This document shows, one piece after another, positions 6,512 to 16,311 of a DNA stretch of 31,191 nt (positions are counted from its first letter, which is position 1; every line of letters begins with the position of its first letter). Made by a program: the position numbers and the translations under genes. The DNA is taken from the NCBI GenBank assembly GCA_964537965.1, contig CAZIDB010000022.1:1-31191 (forward strand). The letters run 5' to 3'. This stretch comes from SURF-24 sp964537965 (GTDB lineage Bacteria > Bacteroidota > Ignavibacteria > Ignavibacteriales > SURF-24). Under the pieces are notes generated by a model, which saw only the letters and a list, made by a program, of their open reading frames with translations, was not told where the DNA came from and did not search any database.

Positions 6512-7156
6512 TCACTTCTCCTTAATTGCCCAGATAATATCACTTAGTGTAATTCTTTCCTTAATAAAATTCATATGCTCAAGGTTATCCGCTTCAAACT
6601 TATCAAGGTAATCTGAAATTTTTTCTTTCAACCAGCTTATTTCAGCTTTCAGTTTCCAATGATCGCCGGAATTCCTGTCAGCTACAACAATGAACAACCG
6701 GTTGCCAAAGTGCTTTCTACCCTGCTGACTTTGATTTTCATAAAGCCATTTTATTAATTCGGTTTTATTCTTAATTGCATAGTTAATATTATGTGCGAAG
6801 CCCTGTGGAAACACGCTTGTCTTATGGTCAAAAACAATATCGCTAATAGAAAAATCAACCAGTTTATCTCTTCGATCAATATTAGCTCTTACCTTTGGAT
6901 TCGAACAGAAAATATTTTCAACTGCCTGGGCAGAAAGAAAATTATACCAACGGTTCAACGCATAATTAAAGAACAGATTTTTATCCTCAGAAATCAACTC
7001 TTGTTCTCTTTCAATTTTATAAAGCAGAGAATCGAGCTCATCATATTTATAAATAAAATCGGTCAGCTGATCAAAGTGGTCATTCTGCTTAATCCTCCAA
7101 TTATAATCATACTTTAATCTTTTCTTAAGTTCGCTTTCAATTTTTTCAAGATTCAT
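6512..7156 (-). CDS. Small soluble protein with PD-(D/E)XK-like nuclease signature
   Basis: Not assigned to a named family. The 214-residue protein has no signal peptide or membrane segment. Its N-terminal half is helical and charged (YDELDSLLYKIEREQ near 38-52). Residues 100-114 read VDFSISDIVFDHKTS: an Asp ending one strand (D101 or D106) and Asp-x-Lys (D110, K112) on the next, preceded by a helix with E80, which is the layout of PD-(D/E)XK nucleases. The C-terminus is again helical. The function is inference. The ATG at 7156 has no Shine-Dalgarno but a TACGTTTG box ends five bases upstream, so it may have its own promoter. It is last in the minus-strand run, 25 bp after the glycosidase stop. 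Confidence 0.7.
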   Translation of the reverse strand: MNLEKIESELKKRLKYDYNWRIKQNDHFDQLTDFIYKYDELDSLLYKIEREQELISEDKNLFFNYALNRWYNFLSAQAVENIFCSNPKVRANIDRRDKLVDFSISDIVFDHKTSVFPQGFAHNINYAIKNKTELIKWLYENQSQQGRKHFGNRLFIVVADRNSGDHWKLKAEISWLKEKISDYLDKFEADNLEHMNFIKERITLSDIIWAIKEK

Positions 7157-7181
7157 TTTTCAAACGTATAATTAATTCAAT

Positions 7182-9233
7182 TCATTTATAAATATTATAA
7201 ATGAGGTAAAGGTACCATCCTGCCGCCCACATAAACTGGGGCTTATCAACTTTACCTCTGAACTTTAAATCAGGATTACTGTTTCTATACTCATACATCG
7301 CGGGCTGGCCATTCGGGCTGTTAATTATTCCATCGATTGTCATAGTCTGTTTAATAAACTCAACCGCCTTTTCCCTTTCACCAATTGAAATTAACGCAAG
7401 CGCATACCAGGCATTCCCGTGAGGCCATATACCGCCATTTATGTATTTGTACTTATCTCCGGCTTCGTTACCTGCAAACTTAAGGTATTCAATCAACTTA
7501 TGAAAATCCATCGGGTACACAACATAAATTCCCAGTTGAGGGTCTAAAAGTTTTTCTGCAACAGTCTTAACTAATTCCTTTTTCTTTTCAGCTTCAATTA
7601 AATTGAAATGAGCCGCAAGCAATGAACCGATGTAATAATGTTCATCAAGACTACCATCCTGGAAATAATTCATCAGGTAACCGTTTTTCCAGAGGGAATC
7701 ATTTAAAGCTTTCTCCATATTTAACGACAGAGTTTTGTATTCTGCCAATTCAGGAATTTCTTTATTCAACTTTCCTGATATTTCGAGAAAATCTTTTAAA
7801 GCTTTTATTGCAAGTATTGTCATATACGAGCGAGGTCCATAATTCCTGCCGATGTCCCACCAATCGGGGCGATACGCATACATAAGGTCATTCTTTTTAT
7901 TTGAAAGCGTTTGCTGCAAACTCTTTTCAATGTATGGTAATATCTGTTCGGTAAAAGCTTTATCGTTGGTATGTTGAAGGTAACTTGCAGAAACTAATAT
8001 AAACCAGAAATGATTCCAGTTATCCGGTGTGCACATTTCAGTAACGAAAGCAGTATCTCTCCAATAGTAAGCGTGAGGAATAATTTTATCTTTATCCGCA
8101 TGACCAATAATAAATTCCAAATCTTTTTTTACTCTTTCTTTGTCGAACTGAATTGCAGCTAAGTCAGTTAATAAAACATCGTGAGTAAAATAAAAATTAT
8201 ACTCTGCAGGGCAAGGCATCGGTTGAACGCTACCGTCAATGTAATGCCGGTTAACTGCAAGAACGGCTTTTGCCCAGGCAACAGACTTATCCAAAATGCT
8301 ATCGCCTGTTGTTATAAAAGATTTGTTTATTTCTTTCAGAATATATTTTTCATATTCATCAATTTCATACCTGTAATTTTTAAGCAAGTAACCGGCAAGT
8401 TGTTTGCCTTCATTATTTTTAGTTGAGCCGATTATCTGGACAACTTTCAGCTTTTCACCTGATGCTAACTTTTTTTTGTACAGGTAATAAATTGCCGGTC
8501 GTTCAGGCTTTTCTTTTTGAATCAACTTTGTTTGATTCTGCCATTTAACTTCTTTCCACCATTTATATGAAATTGTATTCTGATTATCTAAGTAACTTTT
8601 GACTGAATAATTTTCCGGTTGCAAACCTGCATTTGTTACAAACAATTGCGCAAACTGAGTTTCTTTATCAGGGAAATTAGTTAAAACGGTTGAACCACTT
8701 TCATCATATTCAGAGTAGGCTTTATCTTTTAATTTGTATGAGTGACAAGTCCTGAGCGAGTTTTCAAATTGAGTTTCTAAAGTATATTCCTTTGTTGAAG
8801 AAGAAGTGTTTTCAATTTCATAAGTCAAAACAAATGCTGATTTATCATTACAAAACTCATATGAGATACGAATAATTTTTTCTTCATCGCTCTTCCTGAA
8901 TTTAACCGAGTAAGGTGTCAGTTCAAACTCATAAGGTTTTAGACCAATCCATTCTTTCTTACCGTCAACATCCAGCAAAGCAGCCATGATAAATGTCGAA
9001 TCGCGTTTCCAGTAATCATCGCTCATATCAACACTGTTTGCTACCGGATAATAGAAACTTATCCGTTGCGGCATCGGAAAGCTGTGATGAAACTCCACTC
9101 CTGCAAAATGATTGCCAACCTCAATCTGAGCATCACCATTAAATGTTACGGTTGGAAATTCCTTTAGCTGTGCAAACGAAACAGAATTAATAATGCACAA
9201 GCTTACTATAACCATGCATAATAATTTTTTCAT
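7182..9233 (-). CDS. Secreted amylo-alpha-1,6-glucosidase-like (six-hairpin) glycosidase
   Basis: The start at 9233 gives a clean signal peptide (MKKLLCMVIVSLCIINSVSFAQ, cut after FAQ) and 683 residues; the longer frame to 9272 overlaps the preceding gene and is rejected. Residues about 20-290 look like a beta-sandwich; from about 300 on the protein is helical with motifs typical of (alpha/alpha)6 barrels of the amylo-1,6-glucosidase / GH15-like clan: NFYFTHDVLLTDLAAIQF near 346-363, IIPHAYYWRD, YRPDWWDIGRNYGPRSY, and GGIWPHGNAWYALALI near the end. Exact bond specificity cannot be read. It is exported, probably to the periplasm as no T9SS tail is present. It starts 14 bp after the beta-mannosidase stop, hence co-expressed with mannoside-degrading genes. 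Confidence 0.78.
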   Translation of the reverse strand: MKKLLCMVIVSLCIINSVSFAQLKEFPTVTFNGDAQIEVGNHFAGVEFHHSFPMPQRISFYYPVANSVDMSDDYWKRDSTFIMAALLDVDGKKEWIGLKPYEFELTPYSVKFRKSDEEKIIRISYEFCNDKSAFVLTYEIENTSSSTKEYTLETQFENSLRTCHSYKLKDKAYSEYDESGSTVLTNFPDKETQFAQLFVTNAGLQPENYSVKSYLDNQNTISYKWWKEVKWQNQTKLIQKEKPERPAIYYLYKKKLASGEKLKVVQIIGSTKNNEGKQLAGYLLKNYRYEIDEYEKYILKEINKSFITTGDSILDKSVAWAKAVLAVNRHYIDGSVQPMPCPAEYNFYFTHDVLLTDLAAIQFDKERVKKDLEFIIGHADKDKIIPHAYYWRDTAFVTEMCTPDNWNHFWFILVSASYLQHTNDKAFTEQILPYIEKSLQQTLSNKKNDLMYAYRPDWWDIGRNYGPRSYMTILAIKALKDFLEISGKLNKEIPELAEYKTLSLNMEKALNDSLWKNGYLMNYFQDGSLDEHYYIGSLLAAHFNLIEAEKKKELVKTVAEKLLDPQLGIYVVYPMDFHKLIEYLKFAGNEAGDKYKYINGGIWPHGNAWYALALISIGEREKAVEFIKQTMTIDGIINSPNGQPAMYEYRNSNPDLKFRGKVDKPQFMWAAGWYLYLIYNIYK

Positions 9234-9247
9234 TTTATGTTTCCCAT

Positions 9248-11683
9248 TTAATTGAAGTAACGGTTCAACCAATCGATAGAAATAATTTTTTCTTTCTTTG
9301 TGTTTAAAGGAAGAGAAATTGATTCACCTTTCAGAATTATCATCCCGTTTGTGCCTGGTGTACTTTTATCAAGCTGAATGCTCACAAAAAATACCGGTTT
9401 GTCTGTGGTAATTCTGATTTCACTTTTCTTCAAATCGGTTTTTACTTTTGCTTCAGGTAGTTTAAGATGTTTCCATTCGTAAGTTTTAAAGAAATTCCTG
9501 TGGAGTAAGTTTTTATCCTTATCATATAAAGATGAAATGTAAATTGCTTCGCCCGCAAGGATTGCTTCATTAATCGGAATGCTCTCTTCTACGGTAATGC
9601 TATCAGCATTCAGATTGACTGCTTCATTAAAAATTGTTTTTGTTTTCCCTTCAGGTAATCGAACAATATCAATTCTAAGTGAACCTTCGAAGCGACTTGT
9701 TTCACTGTTAATTAATTCAATTCCTATTTCATTTTCATTACGGACAAATCTGCATACCTGCGGAGCAAAGGATTGTTTAACAAAATAATAAGGAAGTTTT
9801 AGTTTCAAACCGGAATCAATTAATGCCCAGCTTGAAACAGGCCAGCAATCATTAAGCTGCCAGATGATTGACCCGTTTGTATTTGGAAAATTAAATCGCC
9901 AGTGTTCAAGACATTCTTTCATAGCAAAACCATGATTCAATTGAGTGAGATAAATGAAATCCTCAAAATCTGTTTTAACCGGAAGATGGGCAGATAAGAA
10001 TCTGATAAGCCGTTCCGGTCCTTCAACCTGCTTGTTATGAAATTCAAAAATTCTGCCCTGCATATTTCTTTCTTCTTTAGGAAGAACTGATTTAAATGTT
10101 GTAGTGTTAGCCGGACTTTGAAATCCAAACTCAGTAACAAACAGGCTTTTATCATCTTTTACATTTGAATAATCCTTCCACATACTCCAGATCTGCCACT
10201 GATGCCTGTTCCCGCTTTGCTCAGAGTTCGGGTCATCATCAAAACCAAAAGGAGAAGAAGGCCAGTAAGGGCGCGATGAATCAAGTTCTGAAAGAATCTG
10301 CGGAATAATTTCGTGATAAATTTTATACCCCGGCATTTCCTTATAAGATTTTTTTTGTTCCTGGAGCCATATCCATTCGTTCTCATTATTGCCGCACCAT
10401 ATTACAATTGACGGATGATGCTGTAGCATAGTAACATTCTGTTTTATTTCTTCGGTTACATTATCTATAAACTCTTTATGCTCTGGATAAGCGGCGCAGG
10501 CGAACATAAAATCCTGCCAGACCATCAATCCAAGTTCATCGCAAATTTCATAAAATTTATTGTCTTCATAAATTCCACCGCCCCAAACGCGTACTATATT
10601 CATATTAGCTTCTTTTGCAAACAGCAAAAGCTTTTTGTACTTGTCTTCTTTTATCCTTGTAAGAAAAGTATCGGCAGGAATCCAGTTGGCTCCTTTTGCA
10701 AAAACAGGTTTACCATTTATAACAAACCGGAACTGAGGTTGGTTGTTCTCTTCTAATTTTAATTCAACTGTTCTCATTCCAACTTTTCTGTTCACCTCAT
10801 CAACTACTACATCATCTTCATTTATTAATTGAATAACGAGGTTATACAAGTCAGGTTCACCCATTCCGTTTGGCCACCACAACTTCGGGTTTTGAACTTT
10901 AAGCTGCGCTTCAAATTTATTTTCATTCTTTAATTGAAATTCTTTTTCTATCCTGTACTCTTCTTTTTCAATTATAACTTTAATTTTATGACTGCTTTCT
11001 TCATTTAAACATGCTTTAACCTGTACCTCAGTAAAATCTTTTTGAATCGATTTTGTACTGAATGAAATATTTTCAATCAGAACATCATCACTTTGCAAAA
11101 GATAAACCTGTTTCCAGATTCCCATTGTAATAAAAGCAGGACCCCAGTCCCAGCCAAATGAATATTGAGCTTTTCTAACATATACTCTTTCACTCCGTAA
11201 AGCTACAGGAAGTTTTCCATACTCTGTTTCCAATCTTTTAGCATACTTAACATTGGAAGTGAATTCAACCTGAAGGACATTTTTTTGTGCAGTAAGCTTA
11301 TTTGTTACATCGAATGAATATTTGCAGAACATATTTTCCGAAGTTGTTAGCTCTTTTCCATTCAATAGAATTTTAGCTATGGTATCCAATCCTTCAAAAA
11401 CCAGTTCAATCTTTTTTGATGTATCCAGATTTTTGGGAAAGTTGAAAGTTGTTTTGTAAATCCAGTCTGAATCACCAATCCATTGCAGTCTTTCTTCATT
11501 ATCCGAATAGAATGGTTCGGGAATTAATTTATTTTCTATCAAGTCTGTATGTATTGTACCGGGCACTACTGCATTATGCCATCGTTTAAGAATTTTGAGT
11601 GCTTTCTTTTCAAGTTCCGGTGTTCTTTCATCCGGATGAAGAGTGAATTGCCAGTTATCATTTATATAAAATATATTTTTCAA
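9248..11683 (-). CDS. Beta-mannosidase, glycoside hydrolase family 2
   Basis: Hydrolyses terminal beta-mannose from mannooligosaccharides. The 811-residue protein shows the GH2 order: sugar-binding jelly roll (about 1-195, with GWDWGP at 177-182), Ig-like domain, then TIM barrel with VRVWGGGIYE (364-373), the acid/base glutamate E434 in GNNENEW, and the nucleophile E518 in VTEFGF; followed by C-terminal beta domains. The WGGG and GNNENEW motifs are those of beta-mannosidases rather than beta-galactosidases. No signal peptide, so probably cytoplasmic. The start codon is TTG: no ATG fits the family N-terminus, and AGGCGG (11688-11693), overlapping the stop of the preceding gene, serves it; this indicates translational coupling. 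Confidence 0.93.
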   Translation of the reverse strand: MKNIFYINDNWQFTLHPDERTPELEKKALKILKRWHNAVVPGTIHTDLIENKLIPEPFYSDNEERLQWIGDSDWIYKTTFNFPKNLDTSKKIELVFEGLDTIAKILLNGKELTTSENMFCKYSFDVTNKLTAQKNVLQVEFTSNVKYAKRLETEYGKLPVALRSERVYVRKAQYSFGWDWGPAFITMGIWKQVYLLQSDDVLIENISFSTKSIQKDFTEVQVKACLNEESSHKIKVIIEKEEYRIEKEFQLKNENKFEAQLKVQNPKLWWPNGMGEPDLYNLVIQLINEDDVVVDEVNRKVGMRTVELKLEENNQPQFRFVINGKPVFAKGANWIPADTFLTRIKEDKYKKLLLFAKEANMNIVRVWGGGIYEDNKFYEICDELGLMVWQDFMFACAAYPEHKEFIDNVTEEIKQNVTMLQHHPSIVIWCGNNENEWIWLQEQKKSYKEMPGYKIYHEIIPQILSELDSSRPYWPSSPFGFDDDPNSEQSGNRHQWQIWSMWKDYSNVKDDKSLFVTEFGFQSPANTTTFKSVLPKEERNMQGRIFEFHNKQVEGPERLIRFLSAHLPVKTDFEDFIYLTQLNHGFAMKECLEHWRFNFPNTNGSIIWQLNDCWPVSSWALIDSGLKLKLPYYFVKQSFAPQVCRFVRNENEIGIELINSETSRFEGSLRIDIVRLPEGKTKTIFNEAVNLNADSITVEESIPINEAILAGEAIYISSLYDKDKNLLHRNFFKTYEWKHLKLPEAKVKTDLKKSEIRITTDKPVFFVSIQLDKSTPGTNGMIILKGESISLPLNTKKEKIISIDWLNRYFN

Positions 11684-11691
11684 ATTACCGC

Positions 11692-14600
11692 CTATTTAAG
11701 AATTAAAAACTTTTTAGTTTCACTATAAGTATCTGTTGTCAATTTGTAAAAGTAAATCCCGCTTGTATAATTATTATCAACCGACCATTTCAGGTTGTAT
11801 TTTCCCGCCGGTTTATATTCATTTACCAGAGTTGCAACTTTATTTCCCAAAACATCAAACACTGTTAAAGTCACGTGGCTACCTTGTGTTATCTGCCATT
11901 TAAAATTTGTAGTTGGATTGAATGGATTAGGATAATTTTGATATAAATAATTCTCTTTTGGAATTGTTAAATCGTTCTTCTCATCTACAGGTGAAACCGA
12001 ATTATAGAGGTCAAGTATCTGCAGGTAAGACAACCCATAATCATAAAGTCTTATCTCGTCCAGCAATCCCCTGAAATTATAATTTTTATTGTTCGGCAAA
12101 ACCTGCCCGATTGTAAGGTCATAGGTAGTTTGATTTATTGAACCGGATAAAGATGTAAAAGCATCAAGTTCACCGTTAAGATATAATTCATAATCGGCAC
12201 CGTTATATAAACAAGTAACGTAATAAAATTTATTTAGGAGGAGTTCTGTTTCCGAATCAAGATCTTTTACACCCGAATTAGTTTTAACAGTCCAGCGTAA
12301 TTTTTTATTTGTAATAGAAATCTTCCATCTGTTCTCCCAGTTACCGTGAGAGATTGGGTAAGCTTCGCGGTCATAAAACTGAGTGATCTTCATCCAGAAG
12401 CAGACAGAAATTCCATTTTGAAAATTTATCGAAGTATTGTTGGTTACACTTATATACTGATCCGTACCGTTAAAATTATAGGCCCGGTTTAAGTTTCCAA
12501 AATAATCAGTTGAAGGTATTGCGCCATGATTCGTTCCGTTATTATTGTTCCCGCTCTCATCTGAAGTATTTCCGTTGAAAGGCAAATACAAGATAAGATT
12601 TCCATTTTGAGTTACAGAAAAATCTCTAACTGATACCGCAATACTATCTTCATCTTCACCACCAAAACCATCTGTAACTTTACACCTGATATAAAAATTG
12701 CCTGAGAAATCAGGCGCAGTCCATGTTGCAATAGAATCATTGTAGGTAAGTGTACCTGAATCTGCGATCCAGTAGTAATTTAATTTATCACCATCAGCAT
12801 CAGATGCAGAACAAATTAATCGGGTTTCTCCATTTAGATTCAGTTTTCTTGGTGATGCTTTAATTTTGTTTATTGATGGAAGATTATTAATTCTCTCAGT
12901 TACATTAATACTAACTGAATCAGCCGTAGTATTATGTTGTTCGTCAAGAACATAGCAGTAGATTGTGTAAATACCCTTTGATTGCGGAGCTGTCCAGGTA
13001 ACAATATTTCCGGTACCTGTTAAAACACCTCCGGTTACTGCTGGCCAGGCATAACTTAAAGAATCTCTATCAATATCTTCAGCATTAAAAAAAATCTTTA
13101 TTGATTCACCTAATGTAACAGTATCTTTTTCAGGCGAAACGCTTTTTATTCTTGGCGGGTGATTATCAATTGTCTTCCCGGAATTATAATCAATAACAAC
13201 ACCATCAATTATAGTTTTGTTATAGTTATAAGTAACAACTCCTGCCGCCGGTGTAAGAACAACAAGTACAGCTTCATTTGCAGGAACTGGAATTTGTACT
13301 TTGCCGGTTTGATTCGTAAGTATAAACCTGTTGCTTACTGCATCATAAATATTCTTTTGTGTGTCCCCTACTTCTAACTCAACAAGCTTTTCCGTTTCAT
13401 GCGGATTGAAATAAAGATATGCCGGGTAAGTGTCATCACTGAAGTAATCAGTTTTGTTTACATCAAGGCGAAGAATTTTGTCTACATTTGTTGTATCAAT
13501 TATCCCGCCCAATATTCCAACATGAGAAGAAGTATATAGTGAAAGGTTTGTTGCAGCCCAGCCTCCGTCAATTGCATCGCCTGTAGCGTACGGACTTACA
13601 GCATATTGCGTCTGTCTTAACGCTTCATGCGCAATATAAGAATCAGGATCATACAACTTAGCCCACTCCTCGCTATCTTGTTTTGTATCCGGCAGATATT
13701 TCCTGTAAAATAATCTTGATGCATTAGCAGCATTAAGGACCCATTTACCAATTGCGCGGGCAAACCTGTCATCATATTTTACCAATGGAACAAGAGCGCC
13801 TACCTGCTCAAATGTATTCATCAGAAAAGCGTAATCATTTGAACCATTTACTTCACCAATCAAACCGTCAACATCATTACCGCCCCACGTGCCGGTAATT
13901 GTTCCCCAGTTTCTGTTCTGGTAATTACTGAAACACCAGTTAACAATTTTTTCAATATTATAATTTGTACCAAGTTCGGCGTTCATCCTAGCTGCAATGT
14001 ATGCACCGTACGGCAATTGAATTTCATAAGAAGGATTATAGCTGAGTGAATTCAAAAATTCTAAGCTGTGCTCTGCGCCGATTCTGAACTTATCATTTCC
14101 GGTTTCCAAAAATGCATTGTATAATATCCATGCAATTGCACCGGCTGCTTCAGGTTCAAGGACATCACTGTCTAAGGGTTTCATCTCAACTAAATTCCAC
14201 GCACGGTAATTCATTCCCGGATTTTGCCATGGGGTTTCCTTTGCTCCCATTTTATTAACTGCTGCAAGCCATCGCTCAGCTACAGAAGTAAACTGATATT
14301 TGAAATCCCCTGTATTCGGATATAAATCATAAAGCTGGTAGAAAAAAACATTCGGCATAGTTTCGTACCACCAGTCATCACCGCTGCTTGAAGAAGGTGA
14401 ATTCAGATACACCAATTCACCATTCTTCTTATTAAAATATTCCTCGCTCATCAAAACCCAGTTGTACCCAAACTGATTGCTTTTATCTGCTCCGCATAAC
14501 GATGCCCCCACCAAAGCAGGTAAAAGATTTATTGCTTCACTTCCATTTGGAGAATTTGTACCGACATAAGAATGAAGCCTGAAACTATTATGGTTTGTAT

Positions 14601-14817
14601 AGTTAACAGTATTTTCATTTAAATTGATAAGAGGAAGATATTGCCCGGTTCTGTTCAGATCAAAGATCAATGAATCATAACCAAGCGCAACATTTTTCCA
14701 GTTCCTCATCAGGTAAGGAGAAGGAATGTTCGGCATGCTTTCGATTTTTGAAATGTTAATCTGTTGACCAAAAGTAACTGTAACAAGCAGGCAAATATTT
14801 ACGAAAAGTTTTCTCAT
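11692..14817 (-). CDS. Secreted multidomain protein: helical catalytic-like domain, two Ig-like, LamG, T9SS tail
   Basis: From the ATG at 14817 the 1041-residue product has a signal peptide (MRKLFVNICLLVTVTFGQQ); residues about 20-530 form a mainly helical domain with repeated aromatic and acidic motifs (DDWWYETMPNVFF, EALRQTQYAVSP, DAIDGGWAATNLS) suggestive of an (alpha/alpha) glycosidase or lyase, not assignable to a family. Then come two Ig/PKD-like domains (about 555-648 and 648-742), a LamG-type lectin domain (about 743-935) and the T9SS type A sorting tail (about 956-1041, NYPNPFNPTT to the final KKFLILK). It is therefore exported and probably surface-attached. An ATG at 14853 would add 12 residues and overlap the preceding stop as ATGA once the scaffold gap is closed; either start keeps the signal sequence. 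Probable role: binding or attacking extracellular glycan. Confidence 0.82.
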   Translation of the reverse strand: MRKLFVNICLLVTVTFGQQINISKIESMPNIPSPYLMRNWKNVALGYDSLIFDLNRTGQYLPLINLNENTVNYTNHNSFRLHSYVGTNSPNGSEAINLLPALVGASLCGADKSNQFGYNWVLMSEEYFNKKNGELVYLNSPSSSSGDDWWYETMPNVFFYQLYDLYPNTGDFKYQFTSVAERWLAAVNKMGAKETPWQNPGMNYRAWNLVEMKPLDSDVLEPEAAGAIAWILYNAFLETGNDKFRIGAEHSLEFLNSLSYNPSYEIQLPYGAYIAARMNAELGTNYNIEKIVNWCFSNYQNRNWGTITGTWGGNDVDGLIGEVNGSNDYAFLMNTFEQVGALVPLVKYDDRFARAIGKWVLNAANASRLFYRKYLPDTKQDSEEWAKLYDPDSYIAHEALRQTQYAVSPYATGDAIDGGWAATNLSLYTSSHVGILGGIIDTTNVDKILRLDVNKTDYFSDDTYPAYLYFNPHETEKLVELEVGDTQKNIYDAVSNRFILTNQTGKVQIPVPANEAVLVVLTPAAGVVTYNYNKTIIDGVVIDYNSGKTIDNHPPRIKSVSPEKDTVTLGESIKIFFNAEDIDRDSLSYAWPAVTGGVLTGTGNIVTWTAPQSKGIYTIYCYVLDEQHNTTADSVSINVTERINNLPSINKIKASPRKLNLNGETRLICSASDADGDKLNYYWIADSGTLTYNDSIATWTAPDFSGNFYIRCKVTDGFGGEDEDSIAVSVRDFSVTQNGNLILYLPFNGNTSDESGNNNNGTNHGAIPSTDYFGNLNRAYNFNGTDQYISVTNNTSINFQNGISVCFWMKITQFYDREAYPISHGNWENRWKISITNKKLRWTVKTNSGVKDLDSETELLLNKFYYVTCLYNGADYELYLNGELDAFTSLSGSINQTTYDLTIGQVLPNNKNYNFRGLLDEIRLYDYGLSYLQILDLYNSVSPVDEKNDLTIPKENYLYQNYPNPFNPTTNFKWQITQGSHVTLTVFDVLGNKVATLVNEYKPAGKYNLKWSVDNNYTSGIYFYKLTTDTYSETKKFLILK

Positions 14818-14849
14818 GAATAATCTCAAAACACTTTCTAAGCTTTTAA

Positions 14850-16300
14850 TCATTTACAATTTATCGTATCTGTAAATAATTTACTTGCAGCAGGAATTTT
14901 TTCAATTGCAATTAACGCTAATAAAGCTTCTATTGTTGATTCAGCACCCGAATTCTTATTTACTTCTGTTTCACTAATTATTCCGTCAAANNNNNNNNNN
15001 NNNNNNNNNNNNNNNNNNNNNNNNNNNNNNNNNNNNNNNNNNNNNNNNNNNNNNNNNNNNNNNNNNNNNNNNNNNNNNNNNNNNNNNNNNTTGATTCAGC
15101 ACCCGAATTCTTATTTACTTCTGTTTCACTAATTATTCCGTCAAAGCACCTGCCCGAGTCTTTATCATACATTTGTTTATTCAAAACATTCTTACCTAAG
15201 AACCAAAGCCCGGCATCAACAGCTGTTCTTAGGAATAAAGTATCCTTAAATACCTGGTAAGCTCTTAAAGAGGATAAAACTACAGGTGAAATTTCATAAG
15301 CTATCTGAGAAAACTTTTCCTGCTTAACAAGTGAAATGCTTTTGCTTTCATCTTTGTTTAACTCAAAGTTTGAAAAATATTTTTCTCTTATGAGATACGG
15401 ATAAAAATATTTTATTTCATTTAAGGCTGCTATAGAATATTTATCGTCTCTCAATATTTCAGATGCAAGTAATAAAGCTTCCGACTGACTGTTTCCCCAG
15501 CCATGCCAGGTATTCTGCCAGCTTAAAAAACAACCATAAGGAAAATTATCTTTATCACCTGCCTGCATAATCATTATTCCATCAGATAATTTTTTTATTA
15601 TAGGAAGAATGCTGTTATCATTGCTTTTCTTATAATAAATACAAAGCGCTTTTATAATTAAAGCAGACTGATCTGCCGCTGTTTCAAACGGAAGCCAGGA
15701 TGGAAGTTCGAATCCATTATAATTAACAACTTTTGTCGCCGTAGAAAACCACTTCTTAGCATTGTGAAGAGTTTTATCAATCGCTTTATCAATTTTCCTG
15801 TTGAGGTTTTTATCTTCCTTGAAAATATTTTTTGCCACTGCCAGACACCACAGCGCGCGCCAACTCCACCAATTTGGTTCAGCTACACTTGTTTTGAATG
15901 TTTTATTGATTGAATAATCCGGGAAAATAAAATTATAGAAGAATCCGTTTTCAGCCTGCATATAAATTACAAACCGGATTAACGATTTTGCTTTTTTATA
16001 GCTCGCTTTACTATGGTACAGTTTATAATGCTCAACGTAAAATATTGCCGCACGGGCAACATCATCAACGCAGGTAATTCCCTCGTCTTCATCTCCAATC
16101 CATTTATAGTCCGGATATTCAGAATAGATATGAATGATTCCAAGCTTATTACCGTTCACATTAATTTGTTCGTAAAGATGATCAAGATGTGAAGTATTGA
16201 TCAAGCCCTCTGCAAAAGAATTTGTAAAGGATAGAAAGATAAAGGCACTTACAATTCCTATAAATCTTTTATACGCGTTGTATTTATGAAGAATGCTCAT
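14850..16300 (-). CDS. Exported helical (alpha/alpha-barrel) glycosidase-like protein, interrupted by an assembly gap
   Basis: The start at 16300 (MSILHKYNAYKRF, AGGTGA seven bases upstream) gives a signal-like hydrophobic stretch ending SFAEG. Conserved-looking motifs are WIGDEDEGITCVDDVARAA, EPNWWSWRALWCLAVA, WLPFETAADQSALI, WQNTWHGWGNSQSEALL and SGAEST, in a helical repeat layout like (alpha/alpha)6 glycan-active proteins found beside GH130 genes. Function not assigned. The coding frame enters a 100-N run (14991-15090) flanked by an exact 55-bp duplication (14936-14990 = 15091-15145). Collapsing it continues the frame as SGAESTIEALLALIAIEKIP... to TGA at 14850-14852, giving 431 residues and a 4-bp overlap with the next frame's ATG. 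As given, the frame is not continuous. Confidence 0.72.
14936..15145. other. Scaffold gap: 100 N flanked by an exact 55-bp duplication
   Basis: Bases 14936-14990 are repeated identically at 15091-15145, on either side of exactly 100 Ns. The right copy continues into the body of the glycosidase-like gene and the left copy continues into its C-terminus. This is the signature of two contigs that overlap by one assembly k-mer and were joined with a fixed-length gap, not of a biological repeat. Confidence 0.9.
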
Positions 16301-16311
16301 GTTTGCATCAC

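Noticed and set aside
9937..10386. Two minus-strand frames of 72 and 75 residues within the beta-mannosidase gene
   Set aside because: They overlap the catalytic region in another frame; the GH2 frame is unbroken there.
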